Origin: Edaphosphingomonas laterariae
GTDB lineage: Bacteria; Pseudomonadota; Alphaproteobacteria; Sphingomonadales; Sphingomonadaceae
DNA length: 64,000 nucleotides
Direction: 5' to 3'
Assembly: GCF_900188165.1 (NCBI RefSeq)
Contig: NZ_FZOS01000005.1
Span: forward strand, 1-64,000
A program made the translations under genes and the position numbers. Of the stretch, positions 25,850 to 34,944 are shown in pieces (position 1 is the stretch's first letter; the number at the start of each line of letters is the position of its first letter). Under the pieces are notes generated by a model, which was not told where the DNA came from, did no database searches, and worked only from the letters and a program-made list of their open reading frames with translations.

Positions 25850-26380
25850 TTAACGGGCGCGCCGCCATTTGAGCACGGCCCGCTGGCCGCCTGTGCCGAT
25901 ATCGGCCGAAAGCGTCAGATCACCGTCGCCCTCGAAGGCATAGTTGCGGACGACGGTGGTTCCCGCCCAGCCGGGCATGGTCGCGCCCAGAACATGGTGG
26001 CTCACCTCATGCCGGCCGGTGTCGACATCATAGGGCCCATAATAGCTGGAATAGCGATCATAGGAGACCCGCGCCTCATAGGTCGCGCCATCGGCCACCG
26101 TGGATGGGCGCGCAGGCGGATTGGGGTTGAGCAGGTGGCAGGACATGTTTCCCGCGGCATCATAGATGATCTGGCCCTGCGCCTTGGCGCCCATCGGATG
26201 GATGACGCCGCCCTTGCCATCGTGAAGTTCATAGGAAACCAGCTGCCAGGTGCCGATCAGCCGGGGGAGCGCGGTGGCGGCGGCCTCATTTGCCATGGCG
26301 GGGCCGCCCGGCATCAGGGCCAGCACCGGCATGGCGACCGTGAGCGCCTTCAGCCAATATCGTCTCGACGCGATTGTCAT
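25850..26380 (-). CDS. Exported lipocalin-like protein
   Basis: 176 residues with a signal peptide (about 5-30, ending AMANEA). LIGTWQLVSYELHDGKGG, AQGQIIYDAAGNMSCHLL and the closing strand region fit the lipocalin-like domain (Lipocalin_5 type), a ligand-binding beta-barrel. Start MTIASRRYW is preferred because the signal peptide follows directly. Ligand unknown. Confidence 0.8.
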   Translation of the reverse strand: MTIASRRYWLKALTVAMPVLALMPGGPAMANEAAATALPRLIGTWQLVSYELHDGKGGVIHPMGAKAQGQIIYDAAGNMSCHLLNPNPPARPSTVADGATYEARVSYDRYSSYYGPYDVDTGRHEVSHHVLGATMPGWAGTTVVRNYAFEGDGDLTLSADIGTGGQRAVLKWRRAR

Positions 26381-26527
26381 CTGGCCGCTCGCTCCCCATC
26401 GGTGAATGCCCTCGCAATGCTGACGGGCCGATGCATAGGTGGTTAGCCGCAAGATCGCGATCTTTTCAATTGGAAGCTCCCTGGACGCTTGCCTGAAGCG
26501 GCCATGGTGGCGGACGCAGGGACTCGT

Positions 26528-26995
26528 TCAGAAGCTCATGCCGATGCCGATGATGCCGACATTGGCATCGGGTTCGCCGTCGCCGATGAACAGGCGCTTA
26601 TATTCGATCTTGGCGTAGAGGCGCTCGGTGAGGCCCTGTTCCCAGCCGGCGCCGAGGCCGATGGCGTTGCCGCATTCACCGCAATCCTTGGATTGCCAGT
26701 TCAGGCCGGCGAAGGCCTTGCCTTCGGGCAAGGGTTCGATGCCGATCCGCCCGCCAATGCCCCACGCGACGCGGGTGTCATCGGCCAGCGGCTTTTCCGC
26801 CAGCCCTTCGACGCCCACGAAGACGCCTTCGGTGATGTCGAAATCATAGCCGACCGCCACGCCGGCGATCGCGTTCGTTTCCTCGTCATTCCAGCTGATG
26901 CCGCCAGTGGCTTCGATATAGGCCTCACCCGCGAAAGCGGGGGTGGCGGCGGCGAGGGGCAGGACGGCCAGCGACAGGATTGCCTTGCGTATCAT
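26528..26995 (-). CDS. Small outer-membrane beta-barrel protein
   Basis: 155 residues. Signal peptide ending PAFAGEA, then alternating amphipathic strands (YIEATGGISWNDEET, GVAVGYDFDITEG, YAKIEYKRLFIGDG) and a C-terminal Phe (GIGMSF), the usual outer-membrane insertion signal. About eight strands fit, as in OmpA/opacity-type porins. DCGECGN holds a Cys pair that may form a loop disulfide. Start MIRKAIL follows GGGAG. Confidence 0.8.
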   Translation of the reverse strand: MIRKAILSLAVLPLAAATPAFAGEAYIEATGGISWNDEETNAIAGVAVGYDFDITEGVFVGVEGLAEKPLADDTRVAWGIGGRIGIEPLPEGKAFAGLNWQSKDCGECGNAIGLGAGWEQGLTERLYAKIEYKRLFIGDGEPDANVGIIGIGMSF

Positions 26996-27074
26996 GCGTT
27001 CACTCCCCAGCAATTCCCCCGGGAAATTCGGCCCCTCCGCGCGCTTGTCTGGCTGCGCCTGCGGCGGACGGCTG

Positions 27075-27479
27075 TCAATGTTCGTTGAACTTGCCCAGGA
27101 AGGGCGCCGCCACTTCGGCGGGCACGCGGATCGGGCGGCCGATGGATTTGTCGATGATCGCCCAGGTGGTGCGCGACCGGACATGGGCCTTGCCGTCGAC
27201 GCCGATGAATTCCACCATCCGGTCGAAGCGCGCGCCCTTGGGTGGATCGGGGATCCAGGTGCGCGCGATCACCGTGCCGCCGGGGCCCAGCGCACGCAGA
27301 TAATCAATCTCGTGCCGGGTCACGACCCAGATATAGGCATCGACATGGGTGGGATCGGCAACGGTGATCCAGTGCGCGGTGGCGACCTGCTGGATCCACT
27401 GCACCCATACCGCATTGTTGACGTGGCCCAGTTCGTCGATGTCCTCGGGCTGGGCGGTGAAGGTGACGGAGAAGCTCAT
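27075..27479 (-). CDS. Acyl-CoA thioesterase, 4HBT/YbgC type
   Basis: 134 residues with a hotdog fold. The signature DELGHVNNAVWVQWIQQ carries the usual catalytic Asp/His/Asn region, followed by RHEIDYLRALGPGGTV and the VRSRTTWAIID strand. Such enzymes cleave acyl- or hydroxybenzoyl-CoA thioesters. Start MSFSVTF at 27479 is preferred to a longer form. It is followed on the same strand by the oligopeptidase gene after 80 bp being upstream of it, so the order of transcription is oligopeptidase first. Confidence 0.86.
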   Translation of the reverse strand: MSFSVTFTAQPEDIDELGHVNNAVWVQWIQQVATAHWITVADPTHVDAYIWVVTRHEIDYLRALGPGGTVIARTWIPDPPKGARFDRMVEFIGVDGKAHVRSRTTWAIIDKSIGRPIRVPAEVAAPFLGKFNEH

Positions 27480-27559
27480 GCGGTCAACGTCCCTCTGTCG
27501 ATCGTTGCGCGGTCCTGCCGGCATCGCGGGGGGCGTGCCGGCAAGGTCGCGCCATCATC

Positions 27560-29602
27560 TCATGCCATCTGGGTCAGGATGAAGGCATAGGCTTCGGCAT
27601 CTTCGCGCAAGCTGTCGAACCGGCCGGACTTACCGCCATGGCCCGCGCCCATATTGGTCTTGAGCAGCAGGGCGTTGGTGTCCGTCCTGGTGGCGCGCAG
27701 CTTCGCCGTCCATTTCGCCGGTTCCCAATAAGTGACGCGCGGATCGTTGAGGCCGCCGGTGATCAGCATTGGCGGATAGGCCTGCGCCGAGACATTGTCA
27801 TACGGGCTGTAGCTGCGGATCAGATCGAAGGCGGCGGGATCGGTGATCGGGTTGCCCCATTCGGGCCATTCGCCCGGCGTCAGCGGCAGCGTATCATCCA
27901 GCATGGTGTTGAGCACGTCGACGAAGGGCACGTCGGCCACCACCGCGCCCCACAATGCGGGATCTGTGTTGGCGACCACGCCCATCAGTTCGCCGCCCGC
28001 CGATCCGCCGTTGATGGCGATATTGCCCGCGCGGGTGAAGCCGCCGGCGATCAGCCCCTTCGCGGCATCGACGAAATCGTGGAAGGTGTTCCAGCGCTTT
28101 TCCGCCTTGCCATCGAGATACCAGCCATAGCCAAGATCATCGCCGCCCCGGATATGCGCGATGGCATAGGCATAACCGCGGTCGAGCAGGCTGAGGCGCA
28201 GCGTGGAGAAGGCCGGCGGATAGGCATAGCCATAGGCGCCATAAGCGTAGAGATAGAGCTTGCCCTGGCCGTTCTTCACGAAATCGCGCCGATAGACGAC
28301 CGAGACGGGCACCTTGGTGCCATCGCGCGCATCGACCATCAGCCGTTCGGTGGCATAGAGCGCGGGATCATAGCCCGACGGGATCTGCTGCACCTTGAGC
28401 GTGGTGAGGCTGCCCGCCGCCCAATCGAAATCGAACACCGTATTGGGCGTCACCAGCGACGAATAGACGAGGCGATAGACCGGCGGATCATATTCGGGAT
28501 TGGCGGCGAGGCCGGCGGTGTAGCTGGCTTCGGGGAAGGGGATGAGGCTTTCGGCGCCGTCATAGCCGCGCAGCCGAACCTGATCGAGCCCGTCCACCCG
28601 TTCCTGGATGACGAGGTGCTGGGCGAAGCTGGTGACGCCGCGCAGATAATGGCGGTCGGACCCGGCGATCACCTCCGTCCACTCGCCCGGCGCGGCGGGA
28701 TCGGACGAGGCGAGGCGGAAATTGACATGGGTGTCGTTGGTCAGGATCCACAGCCGGCCGTGGGCGCTGTCGATCGAATATTGCCGCTTCACCTGGCGCG
28801 GGCTGACGAGGAGGGGCGTGGCGGCGGGATCGGTTGCGGGGACGAGGCGCGCTTCGCTGGTTTCATGATCGCCGGTGGCGATGATGATCCACTGGCGATC
28901 CTGCGAGCGGCCGAGCGCCACGCGGAAGCCTTCGTCCGCTTCCTCATAGAGCGTCGCATCGCCTGCGGGATCGCGGCCGAGATGATGGAGCTGGGCGCGA
29001 TAGGTACGCCAGTTGTCGTTCACCTCGGTGTAAGCGACGGCCGTGGAATCCGCGCTCCACACCACCGCGCCATTGGCGACGCGGCTGACGGTTTCGATAT
29101 CCTGCCCGGTCGAAAGATCGCGGATGCGCAGCGTGAAGCGTTCCGATCCGTTGTCGTCCGCCGACCAGGCGAGCAGCCGGCCGTCGGGGCTGACTTCGAG
29201 CGCCTGCAGCCGGAAATATTCCTTGCCTTCGGCCTCGGCCGGTTCGCTGAGGATCAGTTCGTCCGGCCCCCCGGCCACGGGCTTGCGATACCAGAGGCGA
29301 TATTGCCCGCCCGGCTGGAACGCCCACCAATAGAGCCAGTCGCCATCCTTTTGCGGCACGCCGGCATCGTCTTCCTTGATGCGGCCCTTCATTTCCTGGA
29401 ACAGCGTTTCGACCAGATCGCCGTGGGGCGCCATCGCGGCTTCGAACCAGGCGTTTTCCGCCTTCAGATAATCAAGGATCTCCGCATCATCGACCTTGGG
29501 ATAATGGGGGTCTTTCAGCCAGGCGTAGGGATCCTCGACCGTCCGGCCATGGTGGGAAAAGCTGTGCGGCTTCACCGCAGCGACCGGGGGCAGGACAGTC
29601 AT
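27560..29602 (-). CDS. ptrB: Oligopeptidase B (prolyl oligopeptidase family S9A)
   Basis: 680 residues: beta-propeller (about 70-400) followed by an alpha/beta-hydrolase domain. The nucleophile is in GGSAGGELMG near residue 530, the Asp in GGLNDPRV, the His in GAGHGGKSG. N-terminal HGRTVEDPYAWLKD is typical. It cleaves short peptides after basic residues. No signal peptide, so cytosolic. ATG 29602 lies 6 nt behind SD AAGAGG, while the upstream ATG at 29608 abuts it. Divergent from the aminopeptidase gene, with 74 bp between starts. Confidence 0.93.
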   Translation of the reverse strand: MTVLPPVAAVKPHSFSHHGRTVEDPYAWLKDPHYPKVDDAEILDYLKAENAWFEAAMAPHGDLVETLFQEMKGRIKEDDAGVPQKDGDWLYWWAFQPGGQYRLWYRKPVAGGPDELILSEPAEAEGKEYFRLQALEVSPDGRLLAWSADDNGSERFTLRIRDLSTGQDIETVSRVANGAVVWSADSTAVAYTEVNDNWRTYRAQLHHLGRDPAGDATLYEEADEGFRVALGRSQDRQWIIIATGDHETSEARLVPATDPAATPLLVSPRQVKRQYSIDSAHGRLWILTNDTHVNFRLASSDPAAPGEWTEVIAGSDRHYLRGVTSFAQHLVIQERVDGLDQVRLRGYDGAESLIPFPEASYTAGLAANPEYDPPVYRLVYSSLVTPNTVFDFDWAAGSLTTLKVQQIPSGYDPALYATERLMVDARDGTKVPVSVVYRRDFVKNGQGKLYLYAYGAYGYAYPPAFSTLRLSLLDRGYAYAIAHIRGGDDLGYGWYLDGKAEKRWNTFHDFVDAAKGLIAGGFTRAGNIAINGGSAGGELMGVVANTDPALWGAVVADVPFVDVLNTMLDDTLPLTPGEWPEWGNPITDPAAFDLIRSYSPYDNVSAQAYPPMLITGGLNDPRVTYWEPAKWTAKLRATRTDTNALLLKTNMGAGHGGKSGRFDSLREDAEAYAFILTQMA

Positions 29603-29676
29603 CAACATCCTCTTAACTAGCGTCGGGCGGCCTGACGGCCTATCTAGGCCGTTTAGAAATAGAAGGCCGGGTGCTG

Positions 29677-31458
29677 ATGTCCACCTACGAAGATCGTTTG
29701 AAGGCGCTCCGCGAGGAGCTGGCGAAGCGCAAGCTGGACGGATTCGTCGTTCCGCTGACCGATGAGCATATGAGCGAATATGTCGGCGCCTATGCCCAGC
29801 GGCTGGCGTGGCTGACGGGGTTCCAGGGATCGGCCGGATCGGCGGTGGTGCTGCCCGCCGAGGCCGCGATCTTCGTCGACGGGCGCTACACGCTGCAGGT
29901 GCGCGAGCAGGTGGACGGCAACCACTGGAGCTACCAGTCGGTGCCGCAGACCAGCATTGCCGCCTGGCTGAAGGACCATGCCGGCCAGGGCGCGCGGATC
30001 GGTTACGACCCGTGGCTCCACACCCGCGGCTGGGTGAAGGCCGCGCGCGCGGCGCTGGCGGATAAGGGCGCCGAGCTGGTGGCGGTGGACACCAACCCGG
30101 TGGATGCGGTGTGGCCCGACCGGCCGGAGCCGTCCAAGGCGAAGCTGGTCGTCCACGGCAATGATCTGGCGGGCAAGAGTTCGGCCGAAAAGCGGCAGGA
30201 GGTGGCCGACTGGCTGGCGACGCGTAAGGCCGACGCGGTGGTCGTCTCCGCGCTCGATTCGCTCGCCTGGCTGCTCAATGTGCGGGGTGAGGATGTCGAG
30301 CGGACGCCGGTGGCGCTGGCTTATGCGGTGGTGCAGGCCGACGGCACGGCCGATCTGTTCGTCGCGCCCGAAAAGCTGGGCGAGGATGTCGCCAAGCATC
30401 TCGGCAACGCGGTGCGCCGCCATCCGCGCGATGCCTTTGCCGGCTATCTGGCGGGGCTGGCGGGCAAGACCGTGGCGGCCGACCCTGAACGCGCTGTCGC
30501 CGCGATCTTCGAGGCGCTCGACAAGGCCGGCGCGCGGGTGATCGAGGCGCGCGACCCGACGGTGCTGGCCAAGGCGATCAAGAATGCGGCGGAGATTGCC
30601 GGCCACAAGGCCGCGCAGCTGCGCGACGGCGCGGCGCTGGTGCGCTTCCTCCACTGGCTTTCGGTCGAAGCGCCGAAGGGCGGGCTGACCGAACTCGACG
30701 CGTCCGACAGGCTGGAGGCGTTCCGCCGCGACACCGGCAAGCTGCGCGACCTTTCGTTCGACACGATTTCGGGTGCGGGGCCGAACGGCGCGGTCGTCCA
30801 TTATCGCGTGACCGAGGAGACCAACCGGCCGATCGAGATCGATTCGCTGTTCCTGATCGATTCGGGCGGACAATATGAGGACGGCACGACCGACGTGACC
30901 CGCACGGTGGCGATCGGCACGCCCACGGCGGAGATGAAGGATCGCTTCACCCGCGTGCTGCGCGGCCATGTCGCGCTCGCCCGCGCGGTCTTTCCGGTCG
31001 GCACACGCGGCGGCCAGCTCGACGCGCTGGCGCGCCAGTTCCTGTGGGAAGCGGGGCTGGATTATGCCCATGGCACCGGCCACGGCGTCGGCAGCTATCT
31101 TTCGGTGCATGAAGGGCCGCAGCGCATCGCCACCTTCGGCGGTGGGGACGAGCCGCTGCAGGCGGGCATGTTCCTGTCCAACGAGCCGGGCTATTACAAA
31201 TCCGGCGAATATGGCATCCGTGTCGAAAATCTTGTTCTGGTAGAGACGCGTGAAATAGCGGGCGCGGAACGCGAAATGCTGGGCTTCGAGACGCTCACCT
31301 TCGCTCCCATCGACCGCGAGCTGATCGACACCGGCGTGCTGACGCCCGGTGAGCGTGCATGGATCGACGGCTATCATGCCGAGGTGCGCGACCGGATTGG
31401 CCCGCTGCTCGATGGCGATGCGAAGGCGTGGCTCGACCGCGTAACGCAGCCGCTGTGA
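29677..31458 (+). CDS. Xaa-Pro aminopeptidase (M24B)
   Basis: 593 residues, the long three-domain form: two creatinase-like N-terminal domains and a C-terminal pita-bread domain. Metal ligands are visible in order: LIDSGGQYEDGTTDVTRT (two Asp), GTGHGVG (His), SNEPGYY (Glu) and IRVENL (Glu). It removes N-terminal residues preceding proline. ATG 29677 is 11 bp after AGAAGG; an in-frame GTG lies 6 bp upstream. Together with the divergent oligopeptidase it forms a peptide-degradation pair. Confidence 0.94.
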   Translation: MSTYEDRLKALREELAKRKLDGFVVPLTDEHMSEYVGAYAQRLAWLTGFQGSAGSAVVLPAEAAIFVDGRYTLQVREQVDGNHWSYQSVPQTSIAAWLKDHAGQGARIGYDPWLHTRGWVKAARAALADKGAELVAVDTNPVDAVWPDRPEPSKAKLVVHGNDLAGKSSAEKRQEVADWLATRKADAVVVSALDSLAWLLNVRGEDVERTPVALAYAVVQADGTADLFVAPEKLGEDVAKHLGNAVRRHPRDAFAGYLAGLAGKTVAADPERAVAAIFEALDKAGARVIEARDPTVLAKAIKNAAEIAGHKAAQLRDGAALVRFLHWLSVEAPKGGLTELDASDRLEAFRRDTGKLRDLSFDTISGAGPNGAVVHYRVTEETNRPIEIDSLFLIDSGGQYEDGTTDVTRTVAIGTPTAEMKDRFTRVLRGHVALARAVFPVGTRGGQLDALARQFLWEAGLDYAHGTGHGVGSYLSVHEGPQRIATFGGGDEPLQAGMFLSNEPGYYKSGEYGIRVENLVLVETREIAGAEREMLGFETLTFAPIDRELIDTGVLTPGERAWIDGYHAEVRDRIGPLLDGDAKAWLDRVTQPL

Positions 31459-31477
31459 TCGGAGGGGTAGGCATTCG

Positions 31478-32086
31478 ATGAGCAAGAAGTGGCATCTTGG
31501 CGTTGCGGGCGTGCTGGCCGTCGGCGTCATCGCGGCGGTCGGCTATGCGCAGTTTCCGGGGGTTCCGCCCACGCCGCAAATGGCGACGGCGGAAGCGAAC
31601 AAGCGCGTCGCCTGGGATTTCAACCTGACCGCGATCGACGGCGCGGCGATGCCGATGACCAAATATAAGGGCGATGTCGTGCTGCTGGTGAACACCGCCA
31701 GCATGTGCGGCTTCACCCCCCAATATGAAGGCCTGCAAAAGCTGCAGGACAGCTATGCCAAGCGCGGCTTCACCGTGGTCGGCGTGCCTTCGGGCAATTT
31801 CAAGGGCCAGGAATATGGCTCGAACCAGGAGATCGCGGCCTTCTGCAAATCGAAGGCGGTGAAATTCCCGCTGGCCGAAAAATCCGACGTGGTGGGGCCG
31901 AACGCGCTGCCCATCTATCGCTGGGCGGCGACCAAGCTGGGCGCGCAGAACACGCCCAAGTGGAACTTCCACAAATATCTGATCGGCCGCGACGGCCGCC
32001 TGATCGCGGCCTTCGGCACGCGCACCGATCCCACCGATCCCAAGGTCACCGCCGCGATCGAAACCGCGCTGAAGGCAAAGGGCTAG
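31478..32086 (+). CDS. Membrane-anchored or exported glutathione peroxidase-like protein
   Basis: 202 residues. N-terminal hydrophobic helix (about 5-24) followed by a thioredoxin-fold peroxidase: peroxidatic Cys77 in NTASMCGFTPQY, Gln near 111 in FKGQEYGSN and Trp near 161 in PKWNFHKYLI. Most bacterial Gpx proteins are cytosolic; the leader here implies periplasmic action against lipid or organic peroxides, with thioredoxin-like donors more likely than glutathione. It lies 19 bp after the aminopeptidase gene. Confidence 0.9.
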   Translation: MSKKWHLGVAGVLAVGVIAAVGYAQFPGVPPTPQMATAEANKRVAWDFNLTAIDGAAMPMTKYKGDVVLLVNTASMCGFTPQYEGLQKLQDSYAKRGFTVVGVPSGNFKGQEYGSNQEIAAFCKSKAVKFPLAEKSDVVGPNALPIYRWAATKLGAQNTPKWNFHKYLIGRDGRLIAAFGTRTDPTDPKVTAAIETALKAKG

Positions 32087-32163
32087 ATTCGCCTTACGCC
32101 TGCCCGTCATGCCGGATCTGTTTCGGGGTGACGGGCCCTGTTGGCGCGCGCGCCGCATTCGTT

Positions 32164-32298
32164 TCAGTCCTGTGTGTCGTCGGCCTGCTGGTCCCGCGCC
32201 GCATCGTCGCGTTCGCGGCCCTGTTCCTTGCGCTTGCGGAGGTTCGCACGCAGCGCTTCGGCCAGCCGCCGGGCGCGCTCGGGATCGTCTTTCGCCAT
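32164..32298 (-). CDS. Small charged protein, hypothetical
   Basis: 44 residues: MAKDDPERARRLAEALRANL continuing into an Arg/Lys/Asp-rich tail. The pattern ERARRLAEALRANLRKRK resembles short helical proteins found in sphingomonads. No clear SD precedes the ATG, and the frame stays open upstream towards the antisense strand of the tRNA, so the start is uncertain. Confidence 0.4.
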   Translation of the reverse strand: MAKDDPERARRLAEALRANLRKRKEQGRERDDAARDQQADDTQD

Positions 32299-32336
32299 GA
32301 ATTTGCTGTGAAGGCGAATATCCGCTTCGGCAAGCC

Positions 32337-32365
32337 TTGACGCCGCCCGGATGATTCTCCATAGG
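32337..32365 (+). promoter_or_regulatory. Candidate promoter of the tRNA-Thr gene
   Basis: TTGACG (32337-32342), a 17-bp spacer and CATAGG (32360-32365) lie 30 bp before the tRNA 5' end. The -35 is near consensus and the -10 partly so. The spacing is ideal for a housekeeping sigma promoter. Confidence 0.45.
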
Positions 32366-32394
32366 CGCCGCTCCAACGCGGTTTCGACCGTAGT

Positions 32395-32469
<75 letters not shown>

Positions 32470-32675
32470 TTTTCCTTCATCCGCAATGATGACCGGACGA
32501 TCCCTTCGGGGACCGTTCGTGCCTTCCATCGCGCTTTGCCGTTCGGGCCATCTTGGCCGCGATGGCCCGAAGCGCGTGCGCCGGACGTGCGCGGGGGTGA
32601 GGATCGTTGCCGCCCTGGCCGTCAGTGATGTCACGCCATCAATCCGCAAAGACCGGATCAAGCAGGGGGATATCC

Positions 32676-33110
32676 ATGAAAGGCCATCTGACCGCCCGTT
32701 TCTTCATCATCGCAGTGCTGATCGCGGTGATCGTGTTCATCGCCGATTGCGCCTTCCACGCGGTGCTGGTGCCCGACATGTATGCCGGCTATCCGCAGCG
32801 CGCGCAGGCGGGGATGGAGGCGCTGTTTCCCTTCCTGTTCCTGACCTACATCGTCCAGATCACGCTCTACCTGATGATGTTCCTGTTCATCTATCCGCAG
32901 CGCGGCGTGGGCAATGCCTTGTGGTGGGGTGTGTGGGGCGGCCTGTTCGTGGTGCTGCCCAACATGCAGTTCTTCGTCGCGGTCGAAGGCACGACATGGA
33001 CGTTGCTGATCGCCCAGTGCGTCGAGGCGATCGTGCTGCTGATGGCGGCCGGGCTGCTGTTCGAACTGCTTTATCGTCCGCGTGGCCAGGCGGCGGTCGC
33101 TACGGCCTGA
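32676..33110 (+). CDS. Four-helix membrane protein, unknown function
   Basis: 144 residues with hydrophobic segments at about 7-26, 48-71, 82-98 and 107-131. Acidic/aromatic motif IADCAFHAVLVPDMYAGYP follows the first helix. The pattern is somewhat like DUF1761-type proteins, but I cannot assign it firmly. SD AGGGGGA precedes ATG 32676. Isolated between the tRNA and the cyclophilin gene. Confidence 0.75.
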   Translation: MKGHLTARFFIIAVLIAVIVFIADCAFHAVLVPDMYAGYPQRAQAGMEALFPFLFLTYIVQITLYLMMFLFIYPQRGVGNALWWGVWGGLFVVLPNMQFFVAVEGTTWTLLIAQCVEAIVLLMAAGLLFELLYRPRGQAAVATA

Positions 33111-33177
33111 GGGTCGGGCTGGAAGGGGCGGGCAGGCGCGGGTGGTTCCCGCGCCCGCCTGCGTTTAGGCTGGCACG

Positions 33178-33831
33178 ATGCTGAGACGATTCGTGCCCTT
33201 CGCCCTGCTGTGCCTGACCGCCACGCCCGCTTATGCGCAGGAAGCGACGCCCGTGGCGCCAGCGCAGCCGCCAGCGCCGGCCGAAGCGCCTGCGCCCAAG
33301 CCTGCCACGGTGCGCGTGACGCTGCAGACCAGCGAAGGCGCCATCGTGCTGGAACTGGAGAAGGAGCGGGCGCCCGTCACCACCGCCAATTTCCTGCGCT
33401 ATGTCGATCAGAAGCGGCTCGACGGGGCGACCTTCTATCGCGCGACCAAGGTGGCACCGGGGTTCGGGCTGATCCAGGGCGGCGCGCGCAACGATCCCAA
33501 GCGGGTGCTGCCCGCGATCGCGCATGAGCCGACGACGCAGACCGGGCTCAGCCATGACGCCGGCGTGATCTCGATGGCGCGCAACGCGCCGGGGACGGCG
33601 ACCGGCGATTTCTTCATCACCGTCGGTGGCGCGATGCCGTCGATGAATGCGACTCCGGGCCAGCCGGGCGACAATCTTGGCTTTGCCGCCTTCGGCCGGG
33701 TAGTCGAGGGGACGGACGTCGTGAAGCGCATTCTCGACGCGCCGACATCGCCCACGGAAGGCGAAGGCGTGATGCGCGGGCAGATTCTGGCGCAGCCGGT
33801 GGTGATCACGGCCGCGCGCCGGGCGGATTGA
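33178..33831 (+). CDS. Exported peptidyl-prolyl cis-trans isomerase, cyclophilin type
   Basis: 217 residues. Signal peptide ends AYAQEA, followed by a Pro/Ala-rich stretch and a cyclophilin domain from about residue 45: VTTANFLRYVDQK, GATFYRATK, LIQGGARNDPKR, SMARNAPGTATGDFFITVGG and FGRVVEGTDVVK. It catalyses proline isomerisation during folding of periplasmic or outer-membrane proteins. Followed 49 bp later by the acylphosphatase gene. Confidence 0.92.
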   Translation: MLRRFVPFALLCLTATPAYAQEATPVAPAQPPAPAEAPAPKPATVRVTLQTSEGAIVLELEKERAPVTTANFLRYVDQKRLDGATFYRATKVAPGFGLIQGGARNDPKRVLPAIAHEPTTQTGLSHDAGVISMARNAPGTATGDFFITVGGAMPSMNATPGQPGDNLGFAAFGRVVEGTDVVKRILDAPTSPTEGEGVMRGQILAQPVVITAARRAD

Positions 33832-33880
33832 ACGCGGCCGCCGCGAGCGGCTTCGGTGGTTGGCAGGGAAGGGTAGCGCG

Positions 33881-34156
33881 ATGATCTATCGCCGGCTTCG
33901 CATCCATGGCCGCGTGCAGGGTGTCTTCTATCGCGGCTGGTCAGTCGATGCCGCGCGCCGGCTCGGCCTTGTCGGCTGGGTGCGCAACCGCCGCGACGGC
34001 ACTGTCGAAACGCTGGTGGCGGGCGATGACGAAGCGGTGCGCCGGTTCATCGCGATGTGCGGTGACGGCCCGGCGGCCGCGCGCGTAGACCGCATCGACG
34101 AAAGCGAGGCGGACGTGGAGCCGCTGGCGGACTTCACCCAACGGCCGACCGAATAA
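33881..34156 (+). CDS. Acylphosphatase
   Basis: 91 residues. RLRIHGRVQGVFYRGW holds the phosphate loop and catalytic Arg; GLVGWVRNRRDGTVE supplies the Asn. It hydrolyses carboxyl-phosphate bonds. Start MIYRRLR at 33881 with SD GGGAAGGG. The length is standard. Confidence 0.94.
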   Translation: MIYRRLRIHGRVQGVFYRGWSVDAARRLGLVGWVRNRRDGTVETLVAGDDEAVRRFIAMCGDGPAAARVDRIDESEADVEPLADFTQRPTE

Positions 34157-34302
34157 ACCGTCGCCCGCGAGTCGGGGTGATGCGCTGAAAAGCCTTGCCG
34201 GCCGCGACTCGCCGGGAATCTTGGCTTCGCCGCGATCGCCTTTCAATTCGCGCCGATCGGCATAGTATACCGATAACGGGGTATGCATTGGGGGCCGACT
34301 TT

Positions 34303-34314
34303 GGAGGTACCTCC
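34303..34314. promoter_or_regulatory. Perfect palindrome overlapping the ribosome binding site
   Basis: GGAGGTACCTCC (34303-34314) is self-complementary and contains the SD GGAGG of the gene starting at 34316. The direct intramolecular fold would have no loop, so protein or inter-molecular binding is more likely than a simple hairpin. Confidence 0.5.
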
Positions 34315-34315
34315 G

Positions 34316-34525
34316 ATGACCAGACTGACCGCCGATTTCTGCGAACGCCGGGCCCTGGAGGAGATGGAAGCGGCGGAGCGGGCGGCGTGCCCCGAGGCCA
34401 AGGCCGCCCATCGCCAGCTGGCGCGGGAATTTTCCTCGAAGGCAAAGGCACTGCGCACGCAGGGTGACGAACCCCGCCTGCGCGGGCCTTCGGCCATGCT
34501 TATGCCGCGCGCGTTTTACCAATAG
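34316..34525 (+). CDS. Small helical hypothetical protein
   Basis: 69 residues, charged and probably alpha-helical (CERRALEEMEAAERAACPEAKAAHRQLAREF region). SD GGAGG, 8 bp upstream, is strong. No function recognised. Its 3' end overlaps the convergent PRC-barrel gene by 10 bp. Confidence 0.62.
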   Translation: MTRLTADFCERRALEEMEAAERAACPEAKAAHRQLAREFSSKAKALRTQGDEPRLRGPSAMLMPRAFYQ

Positions 34526-34926
34526 GGAACCGAGCCGTAAGGGCCGTAATAGCCGAAAATCTGTTCCCCATAATTGAGGTGGCTGGGGCCGCCGAGCTGG
34601 ACCAGTTCATAGCGGTCGTAATTCGGCGCGGCCTCCAGCTGGGCGCGATCGAGCGGGACGACATAGCCGCCCTGATCGGGATCATAATCGAGCAGCGACC
34701 AGGGCAGCGGGTGGAATTTCTCGCCAATGCCGAGGAAGCCGCCGAACGACATCACGGCATAGATCACCTGCCCGCTCACCCGTTCCACCGACAGATCGTC
34801 GACATGGCCGATCTTTTCGCCGCCCTTGGAATAAACGGCGGTGCCGATCACCCGGTTGGCGAGGATGAGCGAATGGCTGCGATCGTCGCCGGTCGCGGCG
34901 GTGGGGTTGGGGCTTGTCTGGTTCAT
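34516..34926 (-). CDS. PRC-barrel domain protein
   Basis: 136 residues. LILANRVIGTAVYSKGGEKIGHVDDLSVE and GQVIYAVMSFGGFLGIGEKFHPLPW are a clear PRC-barrel, followed by a Tyr/Gly-rich tail (EQIFGYYGPYGSVPYW). Free-standing PRC-barrel proteins are common stress-related proteins in alphaproteobacteria. It lies 18 bp downstream of the glycine-zipper lipoprotein gene, on the same strand, so both may be cotranscribed. Confidence 0.87.
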   Translation of the reverse strand: MNQTSPNPTAATGDDRSHSLILANRVIGTAVYSKGGEKIGHVDDLSVERVSGQVIYAVMSFGGFLGIGEKFHPLPWSLLDYDPDQGGYVVPLDRAQLEAAPNYDRYELVQLGGPSHLNYGEQIFGYYGPYGSVPYW

Positions 34927-34944
34927 CCGGTCAGCTCCGTTCCG

